Shown one piece after another: positions 8,250 through 16,316 of a DNA stretch of 60,853 nt (positions within the stretch are counted from its first letter, which is position 1; every line of letters begins with the position of its first letter). The translations under genes were made by a program, and so were the position numbers. Origin of the DNA: an uncultured Christensenella sp. (GTDB taxonomy: Bacteria > Bacillota > Clostridia > Christensenellales > UBA1242); the NCBI GenBank assembly GCA_949287685.1, contig CASEHF010000004.1:1-60853 (forward strand), written 5' to 3'. The notes beneath the pieces are model-generated. The model ran no database searches. It was not told the origin of the DNA and saw nothing but the letters and a program-made list of their open reading frames with translations.

Positions 8250-8600
8250 TTTAAAAGGAATAGATTTTTCGGTGCGTGGGCACAGTGCGGAAGCGGTGCG
8301 AAGCCGCACACGCAATAAATAATACTAAGGGGCTACGCATTTTTAGTGATTGTTTGCGGTTTGCTTGGATATTTTTTAAGCGGAATAGATCCTTCGTCTG
8401 AAGGCTTCGCGGGTCGAGGCTCAGGATGCCTTCCCGCGAGCGGGAAGTCTGGCGCAAGAGTACTTAGCACGGTAAGAAGCGAATAGTTTTGCGCCAGCCC
8501 AGCATCATCCTCTTATTTTTAGTTGTAACCCAAGAATTTTTAAAGAGGAATAGATTTTTCGGTGCGTAGCCGCACACGCAATATATACATATTTAAGTAA
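8250..8600 (+). repeat. Cluster of GGAATAGA interspersed repeats
   Basis: Three copies begin GGAATAGAT at about 8253, 8381 and 8549. The middle one (8379-8428) runs through CCTTCGTCTGAAGG to GAGGCTCAGGATG. GC-rich hairpins such as GCGG/CCGC and GTGCG/CGCAC follow the outer two. A stretch of about 65 bp (8492-8554) recurs nearly unchanged at 12462-12526. No gene is seen between 8183 and 9100. Confidence 0.75.
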
Positions 8601-8685
8601 AGCCACGCACTGCGTGCTTTGATTTAATTTTGCTTGTATTTTTTAAAAACTTGCGTTTTTTAATCGTTTTTACACGGTTTTTACG

Positions 8686-8717
8686 GTACTATGCAATAGT
8701 TTTTGATTGCATAGTAC
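8686..8717. repeat. Perfect 12-bp inverted repeat (GTACTATGCAAT family)
   Basis: GTACTATGCAAT and ATTGCATAGTAC are separated by eight bases. The same arms and the same loop length recur at 24393-24424, and related copies lie at 15131, 21458, 30058 and the window end. Degenerate half sites (CATAGTGCC, CATAGCACC, CATAGTACT) follow at roughly 30-48 bp spacing down to about 8830. Confidence 0.85.
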
Positions 8718-8970
8718 TATAAAACAAAACTTTGATATTGTATAACAATTAAATCACATAGTGCCACAAATCAAAAACTAAATATTGCATAGCACCGTAA
8801 AGAAAAACTTAGATATCACATAGTACTATGAAATAAAATTTAAATACCCCCACTAGCACGCAATATATAATACCATAATGAACTTTCTATATATATAATA
8901 TAGACTTTCCTATTCGAGATTTATTTATAAAGTTTTATCTAATTATTTGTCCAATTAACTTTTGTATATA

Positions 8971-8998
8971 AAAAAAACGAGGCAAAATACCTCGTTAT
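8971..8998 (-). terminator. Terminator of the unknown pair 9101-10715
   Basis: ACGAGG and CCTCGT arms around a seven-base loop are followed on the minus strand by a run of T (read as A at 8971-8978). It lies about 100 bp past the stop at 9101. Confidence 0.75.
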
Positions 8999-9100
8999 TC
9001 AAAAAGTAAAAAGGATTGATGTAAATTCAAGATAAGATTTTTACCACCTAGCACATTACGGGGTCGAGTGTAAAAACTTAACTTAAGCTCTCACCCTCAC

Positions 9101-9892
9101 CTATTGCTGGCGCTCGTAATCTAAATTTTGTTTTTGCTTTTTAGTTTTATATAGAGGGAGAGGCTCATCCTCAAACTCCTCATCCTCCTCAATTAAGTCA
9201 AGCCCAAGTTCGGCACGAATGTCATTTAAGCGTTTTTCCATTTCAAACTTCAGCTCGTTCTTTAAATCATCAAATAAAATTTGATTTTGAGACTTTGAAT
9301 ACTCGTAGACATCTTTGCGGAGTTTATTCACATTAATACCCGCCTCATCCTCGGAAACGATTGCTTTCGCACGCTCGTAATCAACATTCAGCAGTCTCGC
9401 TAGCACAAAAGCCTCATCCTGCCTAGCTCCCATTGACACGACTCTGTCAATATCAAACTCATTTAATTTGCCACCAAATTCGGACTCAAAGGCATCGTTT
9501 GCGCGCTCAACCGCCTCCCAAATGGCTGGCATTTGCTCCTCATCCCCCAACTCTGCCCCGATATAATTATACGCAACGCACACAAAAGCCCCTAGTCTAA
9601 TTCCAAAGGCGCAAGGGGTGTCCGTGTCATTGAGCCCAGCCTCCAAAAGGTTATCTTTTATTTCCATAGGGTCAGTGAATTGATACTTGTCTATTACTTT
9701 TCGCACTTGCGCTACCTCGGGATATGCACCGAGTTTGCGGAGTTCTGCCACGCACTTTTTAACATCTTGATAACAAATTTCAAAAGTATCCCCTGCGCGA
9801 ATTTCGAGCGGGTCGAGCCTTTGTTGCGGGTTGTTTTTAATAATTGGCATATCCTCGTGGATTTTATATTCAAAATCTTTTGGCTTGGGCAT
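9101..9892 (-). CDS. Hypothetical acidic protein
   Basis: I do not recognise this 263-residue protein. The start is the ATG at 9892 (MPKPKDFEYK), six bases after AGGTGG and 13 bases past the stop of the upstream gene; earlier starts would overlap that gene. It is soluble, rich in Glu and Asp, mostly helical in appearance, with an acidic stretch EEDEEFEDE near the C-terminus and a basic, Gln-rich end. It forms a two-gene unit with the coiled-coil protein encoded upstream. Confidence 0.8.
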   Translation of the reverse strand: MPKPKDFEYKIHEDMPIIKNNPQQRLDPLEIRAGDTFEICYQDVKKCVAELRKLGAYPEVAQVRKVIDKYQFTDPMEIKDNLLEAGLNDTDTPCAFGIRLGAFVCVAYNYIGAELGDEEQMPAIWEAVERANDAFESEFGGKLNEFDIDRVVSMGARQDEAFVLARLLNVDYERAKAIVSEDEAGINVNKLRKDVYEYSKSQNQILFDDLKNELKFEMEKRLNDIRAELGLDLIEEDEEFEDEPLPLYKTKKQKQNLDYERQQ

Positions 9893-9905
9893 AACATACC
9901 ACCTT

Positions 9906-10715
9906 TTAACACTGTCGTTCGTGAATAACTTCTTGCGTGTTTGTGCGCTGATACTGCTTAAAATCAAGCATTGCCGTGAGTACCGCATCCTCCAATGCTG
10001 GGATTTTTTGATAAAGTTGGTTATTTTGAATCAAGCGCGCACGAAATACTTTTTGCTCGGCAACAGGCTTGCCCGCTACCCCACACGAAATCATTGAATA
10101 TTGATAAATTTCAGGCACATTATTAAATAATGGCACGCTTAAATAATTTTTATTCAAAGTCTCTCGCTTTTCCTCATAGAGGGGCACGCCCGTAAACCAC
10201 ACGGGAGAGTTTTGAATGAAAAAACTGGAATCCGAATCATTTAAGTTACGCAACTGATACGAATATGGCTCTTTCGAACCGTAGGCTACCACTTCCCACA
10301 TATCACGAGTGTGTTCATTTAGTTCAGCACAAACGATGTCCGCAACTGATTTCGGCGAAAGATTTATATATTTAGAAACCACGGAACGATATTTTTGGGT
10401 GCGCTCGATCAAAAACGCCTCGATATTGTCCTGCAAAGTTTGAGTGTAGTATTGGACATTATTTTTCATATCATAAAATGAATCATAATCATCGATTTTC
10501 ACATCAAAATCAGCATCAAACTCGCAATCTTTAGAAATTTCAATTATATTACCAAGGTTATGATAAACCTCATCGGTACTTTTCTTGAGTTGCTTTATGC
10601 GCGCCTCGTACTTGGTCACTTGATGAGGCAGATTGTATAAATCATCATTTCTGCCTTTAAAATCATTAATCAATTCACCTAAAGTAGCAGCCATTCTGTT
10701 GTTTAATTTTTTCAT
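9906..10715 (-). CDS. Hypothetical coiled-coil protein
   Basis: A 269-residue protein that I do not recognise. Residues about 1-110 look like a long helix or coiled coil (KYEARIKQLKKSTDEVYHNL). The middle is Asn/Ser/Tyr-rich and the end is again helical. There is no signal peptide or membrane segment. AAAGGAGG precedes ATG. It is the first gene of a two-gene unit with the acidic protein next to it; the opposite character of the partners hints at a complex, which is only inference. Confidence 0.8.
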   Translation of the reverse strand: MKKLNNRMAATLGELINDFKGRNDDLYNLPHQVTKYEARIKQLKKSTDEVYHNLGNIIEISKDCEFDADFDVKIDDYDSFYDMKNNVQYYTQTLQDNIEAFLIERTQKYRSVVSKYINLSPKSVADIVCAELNEHTRDMWEVVAYGSKEPYSYQLRNLNDSDSSFFIQNSPVWFTGVPLYEEKRETLNKNYLSVPLFNNVPEIYQYSMISCGVAGKPVAEQKVFRARLIQNNQLYQKIPALEDAVLTAMLDFKQYQRTNTQEVIHERQC

Positions 10716-11016
10716 AAAGCCTCCTTTGGTATTCGATTTTAATAAACGCCGCTAAATCTTACCTCGTTAACAATACATATATAATATAGGGGTCATAACC
10801 ACATATGGCGTTAAATAACATTGCCATTACGCCGAATCGCAACGATTATTGTATCACATATATATGGTCATTATTTCATATATATTATATATATTTGAGC
10901 CGCCCCTATTATAGCATATTCCCGCACACTTTACAATATAAATGACAAAAGTTATTAAAATGATGAAAACAGTAAATTACTAATAACAATTTTCTTAAAA
11001 AATTTTAAAAAATTTG
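10716..11016. other. AT-rich gap with dyads, no gene
   Basis: About 300 bp between the unknown pair and the tRNA promoter. It contains several TATATA and CATATATATGG stretches and partial dyads around 10785-10900, but no ORF with a ribosome site. The promoter of the minus-strand pair probably lies here; I cannot pick one with confidence. Confidence 0.4.
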
Positions 11017-11045
11017 TTGACAAAAGATTAATTTTAATGTATCAT
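11017..11045 (+). promoter_or_regulatory. Promoter of the tRNA cluster
   Basis: TTGACA (11017-11022), a 17-bp spacer and TATCAT (11040-11045), 20 bp before the first base of tRNA-Pro. Confidence 0.8.
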
Positions 11046-11065
11046 TGTATCGTTATATCGCCTCA

Positions 11066-11141
11066 CGGGGTGTAGCGCAGTTGGTAGCGCACATGGTTTG
11101 GGACCATGGTGTCGGGGGTTCGAGTCCCTTCACCCCGACCA
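11066..11141 (+). tRNA. tRNA-Pro (TGG)
   Basis: A 76-base cloverleaf. The acceptor arms CGGGGTG and CACCCCG pair; the anticodon stem CATGG/CCATG encloses loop TTTGGGA with anticodon TGG; the T arm is GGGTTCGAGTCCC; the CCA end is encoded. First gene of a six-tRNA cluster. Confidence 0.96.
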
Positions 11142-11163
11142 ATACCTTACGGTATAATTTTAT

Positions 11164-11240
11164 GGCTCAGTAGCTCAGCTGGTTAGAGCGCCGCCCTGTC
11201 ACGGCGGAGGTCGTGGGTTCGATCCCCATCTGAGTCGCCA
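11164..11240 (+). tRNA. tRNA-Asp (GTC)
   Basis: A 77-base cloverleaf with acceptor GGCTCAG/CTGAGTC, anticodon stem CCGCC/GGCGG, loop CTGTCAC (anticodon GTC) and an encoded CCA. Its last 21 bases and the following 50 bases are duplicated downstream at 11375-11445. Confidence 0.96.
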
Positions 11241-11445
11241 TTCTCAAGTGATAAGTTTTATTATTTGAGACAAAATACGAGTGACATAGTTCGTGGGGTC
11301 GAACGGGCACGCTTGAAAAAGTCGCCAGTGGCGAGTTTTTAGTGCCCCGGCGTGATAGCACCGTAGGTGCGGAGCGATCCCCATCTGAGTCGCCATTCTC
11401 AAGTGGTATGTTTTATTACTTGAGACAAAATATGAGTGACATAGT
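11220..11445 (+). repeat. 71-bp direct repeats of the tRNA-Asp 3' end
   Basis: The 71 bases at 11220-11290 (end of tRNA-Asp plus the hairpin region after it) recur at 11375-11445 with four differences. The 84 bp between them form strong hairpins, GTCGCC/GGCGAG extended by A5/T5 and closed by GGGCAC/GTGCCC, and a GCACC/GGTGC hairpin. The layout resembles an attachment-site-like duplication or a short insertion after a tRNA, but there is no recombinase gene. Confidence 0.8.
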
Positions 11446-11512
11446 ATTTACAAAACAGTACAAACTACAATTCACTCACATCTAATAATTTAAAGGACCA
11501 GCCTTACTATAC

Positions 11513-11589
11513 GGGACTTTAGCTCAGTTGGTTAGAGCGTCCGGCTCATAACCGGATGGTCCAAGGTTCGAGTCCTTGAAGTCCCACCA
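11513..11589 (+). tRNA. tRNA with CAT anticodon (elongator Met or Ile2)
   Basis: A 77-base cloverleaf: acceptor GGGACTT/AAGTCCC, anticodon stem TCCGG/CCGGA, loop CTCATAA, encoded CCA. It lacks the three G-C pairs next to the loop that mark initiator tRNA, so it is either elongator Met or the Ile tRNA whose C34 is modified to lysidine. The sequence alone does not let me decide. Confidence 0.9.
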
Positions 11590-11634
11590 TTAAGTAAGGC
11601 TTTTTCTTAAAATGGGACATGGCTTGTTTTACAA

Positions 11635-11710
11635 GCCCCGGTAGCTCAGCTGGTAGAGCATAGGACTGAAAATCCTTGTGTCGGGGGTTCGAGTCCCCCC
11701 TGGGGCACCA
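11635..11710 (+). tRNA. tRNA-Phe (GAA)
   Basis: A 76-base cloverleaf with acceptor GCCCCGG/CTGGGGC, anticodon stem AGGAC/ATCCT with GAA in the loop, T arm GGGGGTTCGAGTCCCCC and an encoded CCA. Confidence 0.95.
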
Positions 11711-11734
11711 TTGGTACATTGTACCATAATAATT

Positions 11735-11753
11735 GGGGGTACTCGAACCCCCG
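11735..11753 (-). other. Inverted tRNA T-arm-like fragment
   Basis: On the minus strand this 19-base stretch reads like the T arm of the neighbouring tRNA-Phe (GGGGGTTCGAG followed by CCCCC with one changed base). No complete tRNA can be folded here, so it looks like an inverted scrap of a tRNA gene. Confidence 0.5.
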
Positions 11754-11835
11754 AGTGAGCGGGACTTGTTGCTTGAATAAAAACTCAACTTTCAGTTTAT
11801 ACTGACAAAACAACTTAATACCTATTAGGTCATAT

Positions 11836-11911
11836 GCTGGCGTGGCTCAATTGGCAGAGCAGCTGACTTGTAATCAGCAGGTTGATGGTTCGATTCCATT
11901 CGCCAGCTCCA
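11836..11911 (+). tRNA. tRNA-Thr (TGT)
   Basis: A 76-base cloverleaf with acceptor GCTGGCG/CGCCAGC, anticodon stem GCTGA/TCAGC, loop CTTGTAA (anticodon TGT) and an encoded CCA. Confidence 0.95.
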
Positions 11912-11929
11912 TTCCTAATAGGATTTTAT

Positions 11930-12015
11930 GGGAGCTTTCCAGAGTGGCCAAATGGAGCAGACTGTAAATCTGTTGTCGGAAGACTTCCGGGGTTCGAATC
12001 CCTGAGCTCCCACCA
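11930..12015 (+). tRNA. tRNA-Tyr (GTA)
   Basis: An 86-base class II tRNA with acceptor GGGAGCT/AGCTCCC, anticodon GTA at 11964-11966, a long variable arm (GTCGGAAGACTTCCGG region) and an encoded CCA. Last gene of the cluster. Confidence 0.95.
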
Positions 12016-12760
12016 CAAGCAAGGAGAACGAGAAAACTTTTGCGAGATATAATCTCGCAAAGGTGGACTTGTTCTTTTTTTAATGCGGCGCACTTGTGCG
12101 TATGCAATAAAAAGGACAAGGTCACTTGCGCTAACTAGCGCAAAAGTTTTTGAGTGGCTTGCGCAGTAGTCTGGCGCGCTAGCGACAGACAACCAGCACT
12201 TAAACCCGCGGAAGCCTCTTTAAATCCCTTTTTTGTATCGTTATGCTCGCATAAAAGATACAAAAAACGAGGACTATAGCAAGTAGTTTACTTGCGTATG
12301 AACGAAGTGAGTGGCTTGCGCAGTGGTCTACCGTAAGGCGTAGCCGCGGATAGACAATCCCCAGCCCGCGGAAGCCATCCGAAACTTTGTTTGTGCTCTT
12401 GCGAATGCAAGAGGGATTCGAACCCCAAGAGGTTCGCACCGTTCGGCTTTGCCTCACTTTCGCGCCAGCCAAGTATTATCCTCTTATTTTTTAGTTGTAA
12501 CCCAAGAATTTTTTAAGAGGAATAGATCCTTCGGGCAGCGTATTGCTAGGTGTTCATATTGTTGCCTCTCACTATACGCTGAGTTACAAAGGCTAACGCG
12601 GGGAGCGCTCAGGATGACAGTGATTTAAGAGTATCGCGGGTACGGCTTTGTACTATCTATCGGGTGTGCGCCTTCGCACCGAGGTTTCGCACCGCGCTAG
12701 CGACAGACAACAAGCCTAGTCCACGGCTGCCGTTTTATAATTTCGCGTATTTTCTTTTAT
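12016..12760 (+). repeat. Repeat-rich region after the tRNA cluster
   Basis: About 740 bp without a gene. A hairpin GCGAGATATAATCTCGC lies near 12040. A unit starting GTGGCTTGCGCAGT at 12154 recurs at 12311, and both copies end in CCCGCGGAAGCC (12205 and 12365), a direct repeat of about 157-160 bp. From 12462 it copies the DNA at 8492. A GGAATAGATCCTTCGG element (12517-12619) ends GCTCAGGATGAC and encloses an AGCGTA/TACGCT hairpin, as at 42059. GCGCTAGCGACAGACAA also occurs twice. Confidence 0.75.
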
Positions 12761-12769
12761 TAAAACATT

Positions 12770-12797
12770 TTGAATTTTGAGGAGTTTGGGGTATAAT
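12770..12797 (+). promoter_or_regulatory. Promoter of the ADP-forming acetyl-CoA ligase gene
   Basis: TTGAAT (12770-12775), a 16-bp spacer and TATAAT (12792-12797). The leader to the ATG would be about 130 nt. Confidence 0.6.
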
Positions 12798-12935
12798 AAT
12801 TATTAAATTGGGGTTTTTATAGATATATACTATATTATTTACCAAAATATACGAATTATCTAGATATGAAAACTAGATTTTTTACCAAAAGTATACATTA
12901 AAATAATTACCCAAAATACATCGAAGGAGATTTCT

Positions 12936-15041
12936 ATGAGAGATTTAACAAAAATGATGCACCCTAAAAGCATCGCCATTATTGGCGCGAGCCCGAGGCA
13001 AGACTCAGTGGGCAACGAACTAATTAAACGCGCTGTAGAGGCAAAATTCAACGGACAAATTTTTGCTATTAACCCAAAATACACGGAAATTGAGGGTGTG
13101 CCGTGTTATCCAAGCGTTGCGAATGTGCCTACCGTTTTGGATGTGGTAATTATTGCCACACCCGCCCCCACGGTTTTGGGAGTTTTAAGGGAGTGTGCCG
13201 AGGCAAAGATTAGCAATGCTGTGATTATTTCGAGCGGCTTTAAGGAAACAGGTGCCGAAGGCGAGGCGCTTGAGCGAGCGATTGCGGACTTCGCAAACGA
13301 GCATAATATAAATGTAATTGGTCCAAACTGTCTAGGCATACTCAACAACGCCCCTGATGTCCGCTTTAATGGATGTTTTGCTCCTATTCAGGCAGTGAGT
13401 GGAAACATAGGTTTTGCAACTCAGTCTGGAGCGCTCGCAAGCGGTATAATTAACCTACTCCCCACGCTAAAAATCGGGCTAGCACAAATGGTGTCGCTTG
13501 GCAATCAGTGCCAAATTAACGCGCTAGACATTATGGAAATGTGGGAAAAAGATGATAAAATCAAGCAAATACTAATGTACATTGAGTCTATACCCGACCC
13601 CGTTAAGTTCCGCGAAATTGCTACCCGCGTATCCCGCAAAAAGCCGATACTAATTATCAAATCTGGTCGTAGCGAGCGCGGAGCAAAGGCGAGCGTGTCG
13701 CATACAGGCAGTCTCGCTGGAGATGACACTACCGCAACTGGGCTATTCGCTAGCAGCGGCGTAATTCGCGAGTTGTATTTGCGCGACCTCTTTAACACGG
13801 CGCAAGTTTTCTCAAAATGCGATTTGCCAAAAGGCAACAGGCTGGCAGTTGTGACAAACGCTGGTGGTCCTGGAATAATGGCTACTGACACAGCAAACGA
13901 CTACTCTATCCCCCTAGCCGACCTCACAGACAGCACAAAGGCGAAATTGCGCGAAGTACTCCCTCCGCAAGCGAGCGTAAACAACCCCGTAGATGTGATT
14001 GCGAGTGCTACACCCGAGCAGTATGAAAATGCCGCTAGCATTCTCCTAAACGCGAAAGAGGTCGACATCCTACTCGTGATTTACCTATACATTGCGGGCA
14101 AAAATGATATTAAAATTTCGCACGCGCTCGAAAACTTAAAGAAAAAGCACCCCAACAAGCCGATTGTGAGCGTGTTTATGACCACTCCCGAATTTGATGC
14201 CGATGTAGTAGCAGAAATACCCGACTTCGATATCCCAACATTTCGCTTTGTGGTCGATGCGGTACATGGTATTGCAAGGCTAATCGAGAGAAAAAACTAT
14301 CTCGAGAGAAAGCAAACCTCTCTCCCAAATTTAGGGGTAAACAAAGAAAAGGCTGCCTCAATTTTAGAAAGTGCGCGCGCGCAAGGTATCAAGCAGTTGA
14401 CCACCATGCAGAGTTTGCAAATTTTTGATGCGTACGGACTACCCTTGCCGAAATTTGGAATAGCCGAAACACTAAAAGATGCAAAGGACATTGCCGCGCA
14501 AATCGGCTACCCCGTGGTAATCAAACTTTCTAGCAAGACTGTAACCCATAAGTCCGACATCGGCGGAGTAATAACAAACATCAAGTCCGATGAGGAACTC
14601 GCCTTTTGGTGGAACAGACTCGTAGATAGACTCAACAAAGCAAACCTTGTAGAGTCACTCGATGGAATTGTCGTTATGCAACAAGTATCTGGCGCTAACC
14701 GCGAATTGGTCGCTGGCGTTGTAAAGAAAGGCGGAGTGCATCAAATGATGTTTGGCTTGGGTGGAATTTTTGTAGAAGCACTAAAAGAAGTTACCTTCCG
14801 CCCGTGTCCCTTAACCCCACAAGATGCTGTCGATATGCTAAATGCTACAAAGGCAAAAAACATTATGGGCTTTGTGCGCGGAGGAATGGCTACCGACCCC
14901 AAAATCGCTGAGGAGACCCTATTACGACTTAGCAAATTAGTAACCGACTTCCCCTCAATTAGCGAAATCGATGCAAACCCCTTAATGATTGATGACAAAG
15001 GTAGGCTCTTAGTCGTAGATGCTCGCATCGTAATTGAATAA
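12936..15041 (+). CDS. Acetate--CoA ligase (ADP-forming), fused alpha and beta chains
   Basis: A 701-residue protein made of a CoA-binding Rossmann domain (about 8-135, SIAIIGASPRQDSVGNE), a succinyl-CoA-ligase-like domain with SHTGSLAGDD (about residues 256-265) carrying the catalytic His, and a C-terminal ATP-grasp half (about 475-701). It converts acetyl-CoA, ADP and phosphate into acetate, CoA and ATP. It could replace the phosphate acetyltransferase/acetate kinase route as an energy-saving step; other acyl-CoAs are possible substrates. GAAGGAGA precedes ATG. The gene stands alone between its own promoter and a terminator. Confidence 0.9.
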   Translation: MRDLTKMMHPKSIAIIGASPRQDSVGNELIKRAVEAKFNGQIFAINPKYTEIEGVPCYPSVANVPTVLDVVIIATPAPTVLGVLRECAEAKISNAVIISSGFKETGAEGEALERAIADFANEHNINVIGPNCLGILNNAPDVRFNGCFAPIQAVSGNIGFATQSGALASGIINLLPTLKIGLAQMVSLGNQCQINALDIMEMWEKDDKIKQILMYIESIPDPVKFREIATRVSRKKPILIIKSGRSERGAKASVSHTGSLAGDDTTATGLFASSGVIRELYLRDLFNTAQVFSKCDLPKGNRLAVVTNAGGPGIMATDTANDYSIPLADLTDSTKAKLREVLPPQASVNNPVDVIASATPEQYENAASILLNAKEVDILLVIYLYIAGKNDIKISHALENLKKKHPNKPIVSVFMTTPEFDADVVAEIPDFDIPTFRFVVDAVHGIARLIERKNYLERKQTSLPNLGVNKEKAASILESARAQGIKQLTTMQSLQIFDAYGLPLPKFGIAETLKDAKDIAAQIGYPVVIKLSSKTVTHKSDIGGVITNIKSDEELAFWWNRLVDRLNKANLVESLDGIVVMQQVSGANRELVAGVVKKGGVHQMMFGLGGIFVEALKEVTFRPCPLTPQDAVDMLNATKAKNIMGFVRGGMATDPKIAEETLLRLSKLVTDFPSISEIDANPLMIDDKGRLLVVDARIVIE

Positions 15042-15043
15042 TT

Positions 15044-15085
15044 AAAAGCACTTAATTAGGTTTTAGCCAAATTAGGTGCTTTTTT
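15044..15085 (+). terminator. Terminator of the acetyl-CoA ligase gene
   Basis: AAAAGCACTTAATT pairs with AATTAGGTGCTTTT (one G-T pair) and a T run follows directly after the stop codon. Confidence 0.88.
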
Positions 15086-15130
15086 CTGTTTTTTTGTGTT
15101 GTATACTAAAATGTAGTATTCTAGCCGAAA

Positions 15131-15166
15131 ACTATGCGCAAAATTGATTGCATAGTACTTTGCATA
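15131..15166. repeat. GTACTATGCAAT-family inverted repeat
   Basis: ACTATGC (15131-15137) and GCATAGT (15150-15156) form the dyad; a further partial arm, GCATAATAC, follows. The GCGCAAAA inner sequence matches the copy at 30058. Confidence 0.7.
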
Positions 15167-15196
15167 ATACTAAATTTACTAACAAAACTTCAAAAT

Positions 15197-15223
15197 AAAA
15201 AGTTGCATAAAAATACAACTTTT
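15197..15223 (-). terminator. Terminator of fba
   Basis: Arms AAAAGTTG and CAACTTTT around a ten-base loop, 15 bp past the fba stop, with T-rich flanks on the minus strand. Confidence 0.7.
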
Positions 15224-15237
15224 GATTAAATATTAAT

Positions 15238-16164
15238 TTAAGCCTTGTTTGCACTGTGTAGTACATCGATGATTTTTGACTTCACAAAATCGCGCATATT
15301 GTCCTTACTCGCCTGCAAGTATTTGCGCGGGTCAAACACTGTGGGGTTTTCTGCCAGAAACTTTCTAACAGTAGCGGTAAACACAAGCCTTAGGTCGGTA
15401 TCACAGTTGACCTTGCTAATACCGTTTGCACACGCTTCGGCAATCAATTCCTCAGGGACACCACGCGCTCCCTTAACATCACCACCGTACTGATTGATTA
15501 TTTCGACATACTTTTGTGGCACACTGCTAGCGCCGTGAAGGACTAGCGGAGTGTCTGGAAGTAGTGTGTTAATCTGCTTTAAGATATCGATGCGCAATTT
15601 AGGCTCGCCCTCGAATTTATATGCTCCGTGACTCGTGCCAATCGCTATGGCGAGACTATCGACATTTGTCTTGTTTACAAAGTCCACCGCCTGCTCGGGG
15701 TCTGTATATTTATGCACATCGCTACTAACATCATCCTCGATTCCTGCTAGCACTCCCAACTCACCCTCGACCACAACGCCCTTTTTGTGCGCGTAGTCTA
15801 CGACCTTTTTAGTAATGGCGACATTTTCCTCATAAGATAGGCTACTGCCATCAATCATAACCGAGTGGAAGCCTAAGTCCACAACCTCGCGAACGATGTC
15901 GAAATTTTTTCCGTGGTCGAGGTGCATAACGATGGGAATGTCGGTCATATTTGCGATTGCATCTGCGACATATTTTATGTAACGAGGCTCTGCATACCTC
16001 AACCCGCCCTCGCTCAAAGCAAGTATTACGGGTGAGCGTGTCTCGGTCGCAGCATCGACAATTGCCCTCATAATCTCGAGACTGCTAAAATTGAATGCGC
16101 CAACAGCGTAATGCTCTTTTTTTGCGCGTAATAAGATTTCGTATTCATTTAGTGTTTTCTTCAT
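15238..16164 (-). CDS. fba: Class II fructose-1,6-bisphosphate aldolase
   Basis: A 308-residue zinc-dependent aldolase. HLDHGKNFD (about 83-91) has the metal-binding His and catalytic Asp region, GELG (around 137-140) and HGASSVP (about 213-219) are further family motifs. It splits fructose-1,6-bisphosphate into glyceraldehyde-3-phosphate and dihydroxyacetone phosphate. AAAGGAGAAC precedes ATG. It is transcribed divergently from the glycosyltransferase-like/gap operon. Confidence 0.95.
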   Translation of the reverse strand: MKKTLNEYEILLRAKKEHYAVGAFNFSSLEIMRAIVDAATETRSPVILALSEGGLRYAEPRYIKYVADAIANMTDIPIVMHLDHGKNFDIVREVVDLGFHSVMIDGSSLSYEENVAITKKVVDYAHKKGVVVEGELGVLAGIEDDVSSDVHKYTDPEQAVDFVNKTNVDSLAIAIGTSHGAYKFEGEPKLRIDILKQINTLLPDTPLVLHGASSVPQKYVEIINQYGGDVKGARGVPEELIAEACANGISKVNCDTDLRLVFTATVRKFLAENPTVFDPRKYLQASKDNMRDFVKSKIIDVLHSANKA

Positions 16165-16242
16165 AATTGTTCTCCTTTTACTACTATTTTAAACAAAATT
16201 TTCAAATTTAGCAAATAAATTACAAATATTAGTTAAATTCAT

Positions 16243-16271
16243 TTGAAAAAATATCGATAAAATAATATAAT
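16243..16271 (+). promoter_or_regulatory. Promoter of the glycosyltransferase-like/gap/TM2 operon
   Basis: TTGAAA (16243-16248), a 17-bp spacer and TATAAT (16266-16271), 45 bp before the ATG at 16317. Confidence 0.75.
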
Positions 16272-16316
16272 ATGATTAAACTATTATTAGTTTACAAAAA
16301 TAGAGAGGTATTTTGT

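Noticed and set aside
6640-8600. CRISPR array
   Set aside because: The repeats here are irregularly spaced, of varied length and without unique spacers of constant size; no cas genes are present.
11220-11445. Active integrated element at tRNA-Asp
   Set aside because: Only 84 bp lie between the repeats and no integrase or other mobile gene is near.
11167-12125. ORFs of 60-90 codons opposite the tRNA genes
   Set aside because: They arise from antisense reading of tRNA genes and their spacers; proteins of this sort are a well-known annotation artefact.
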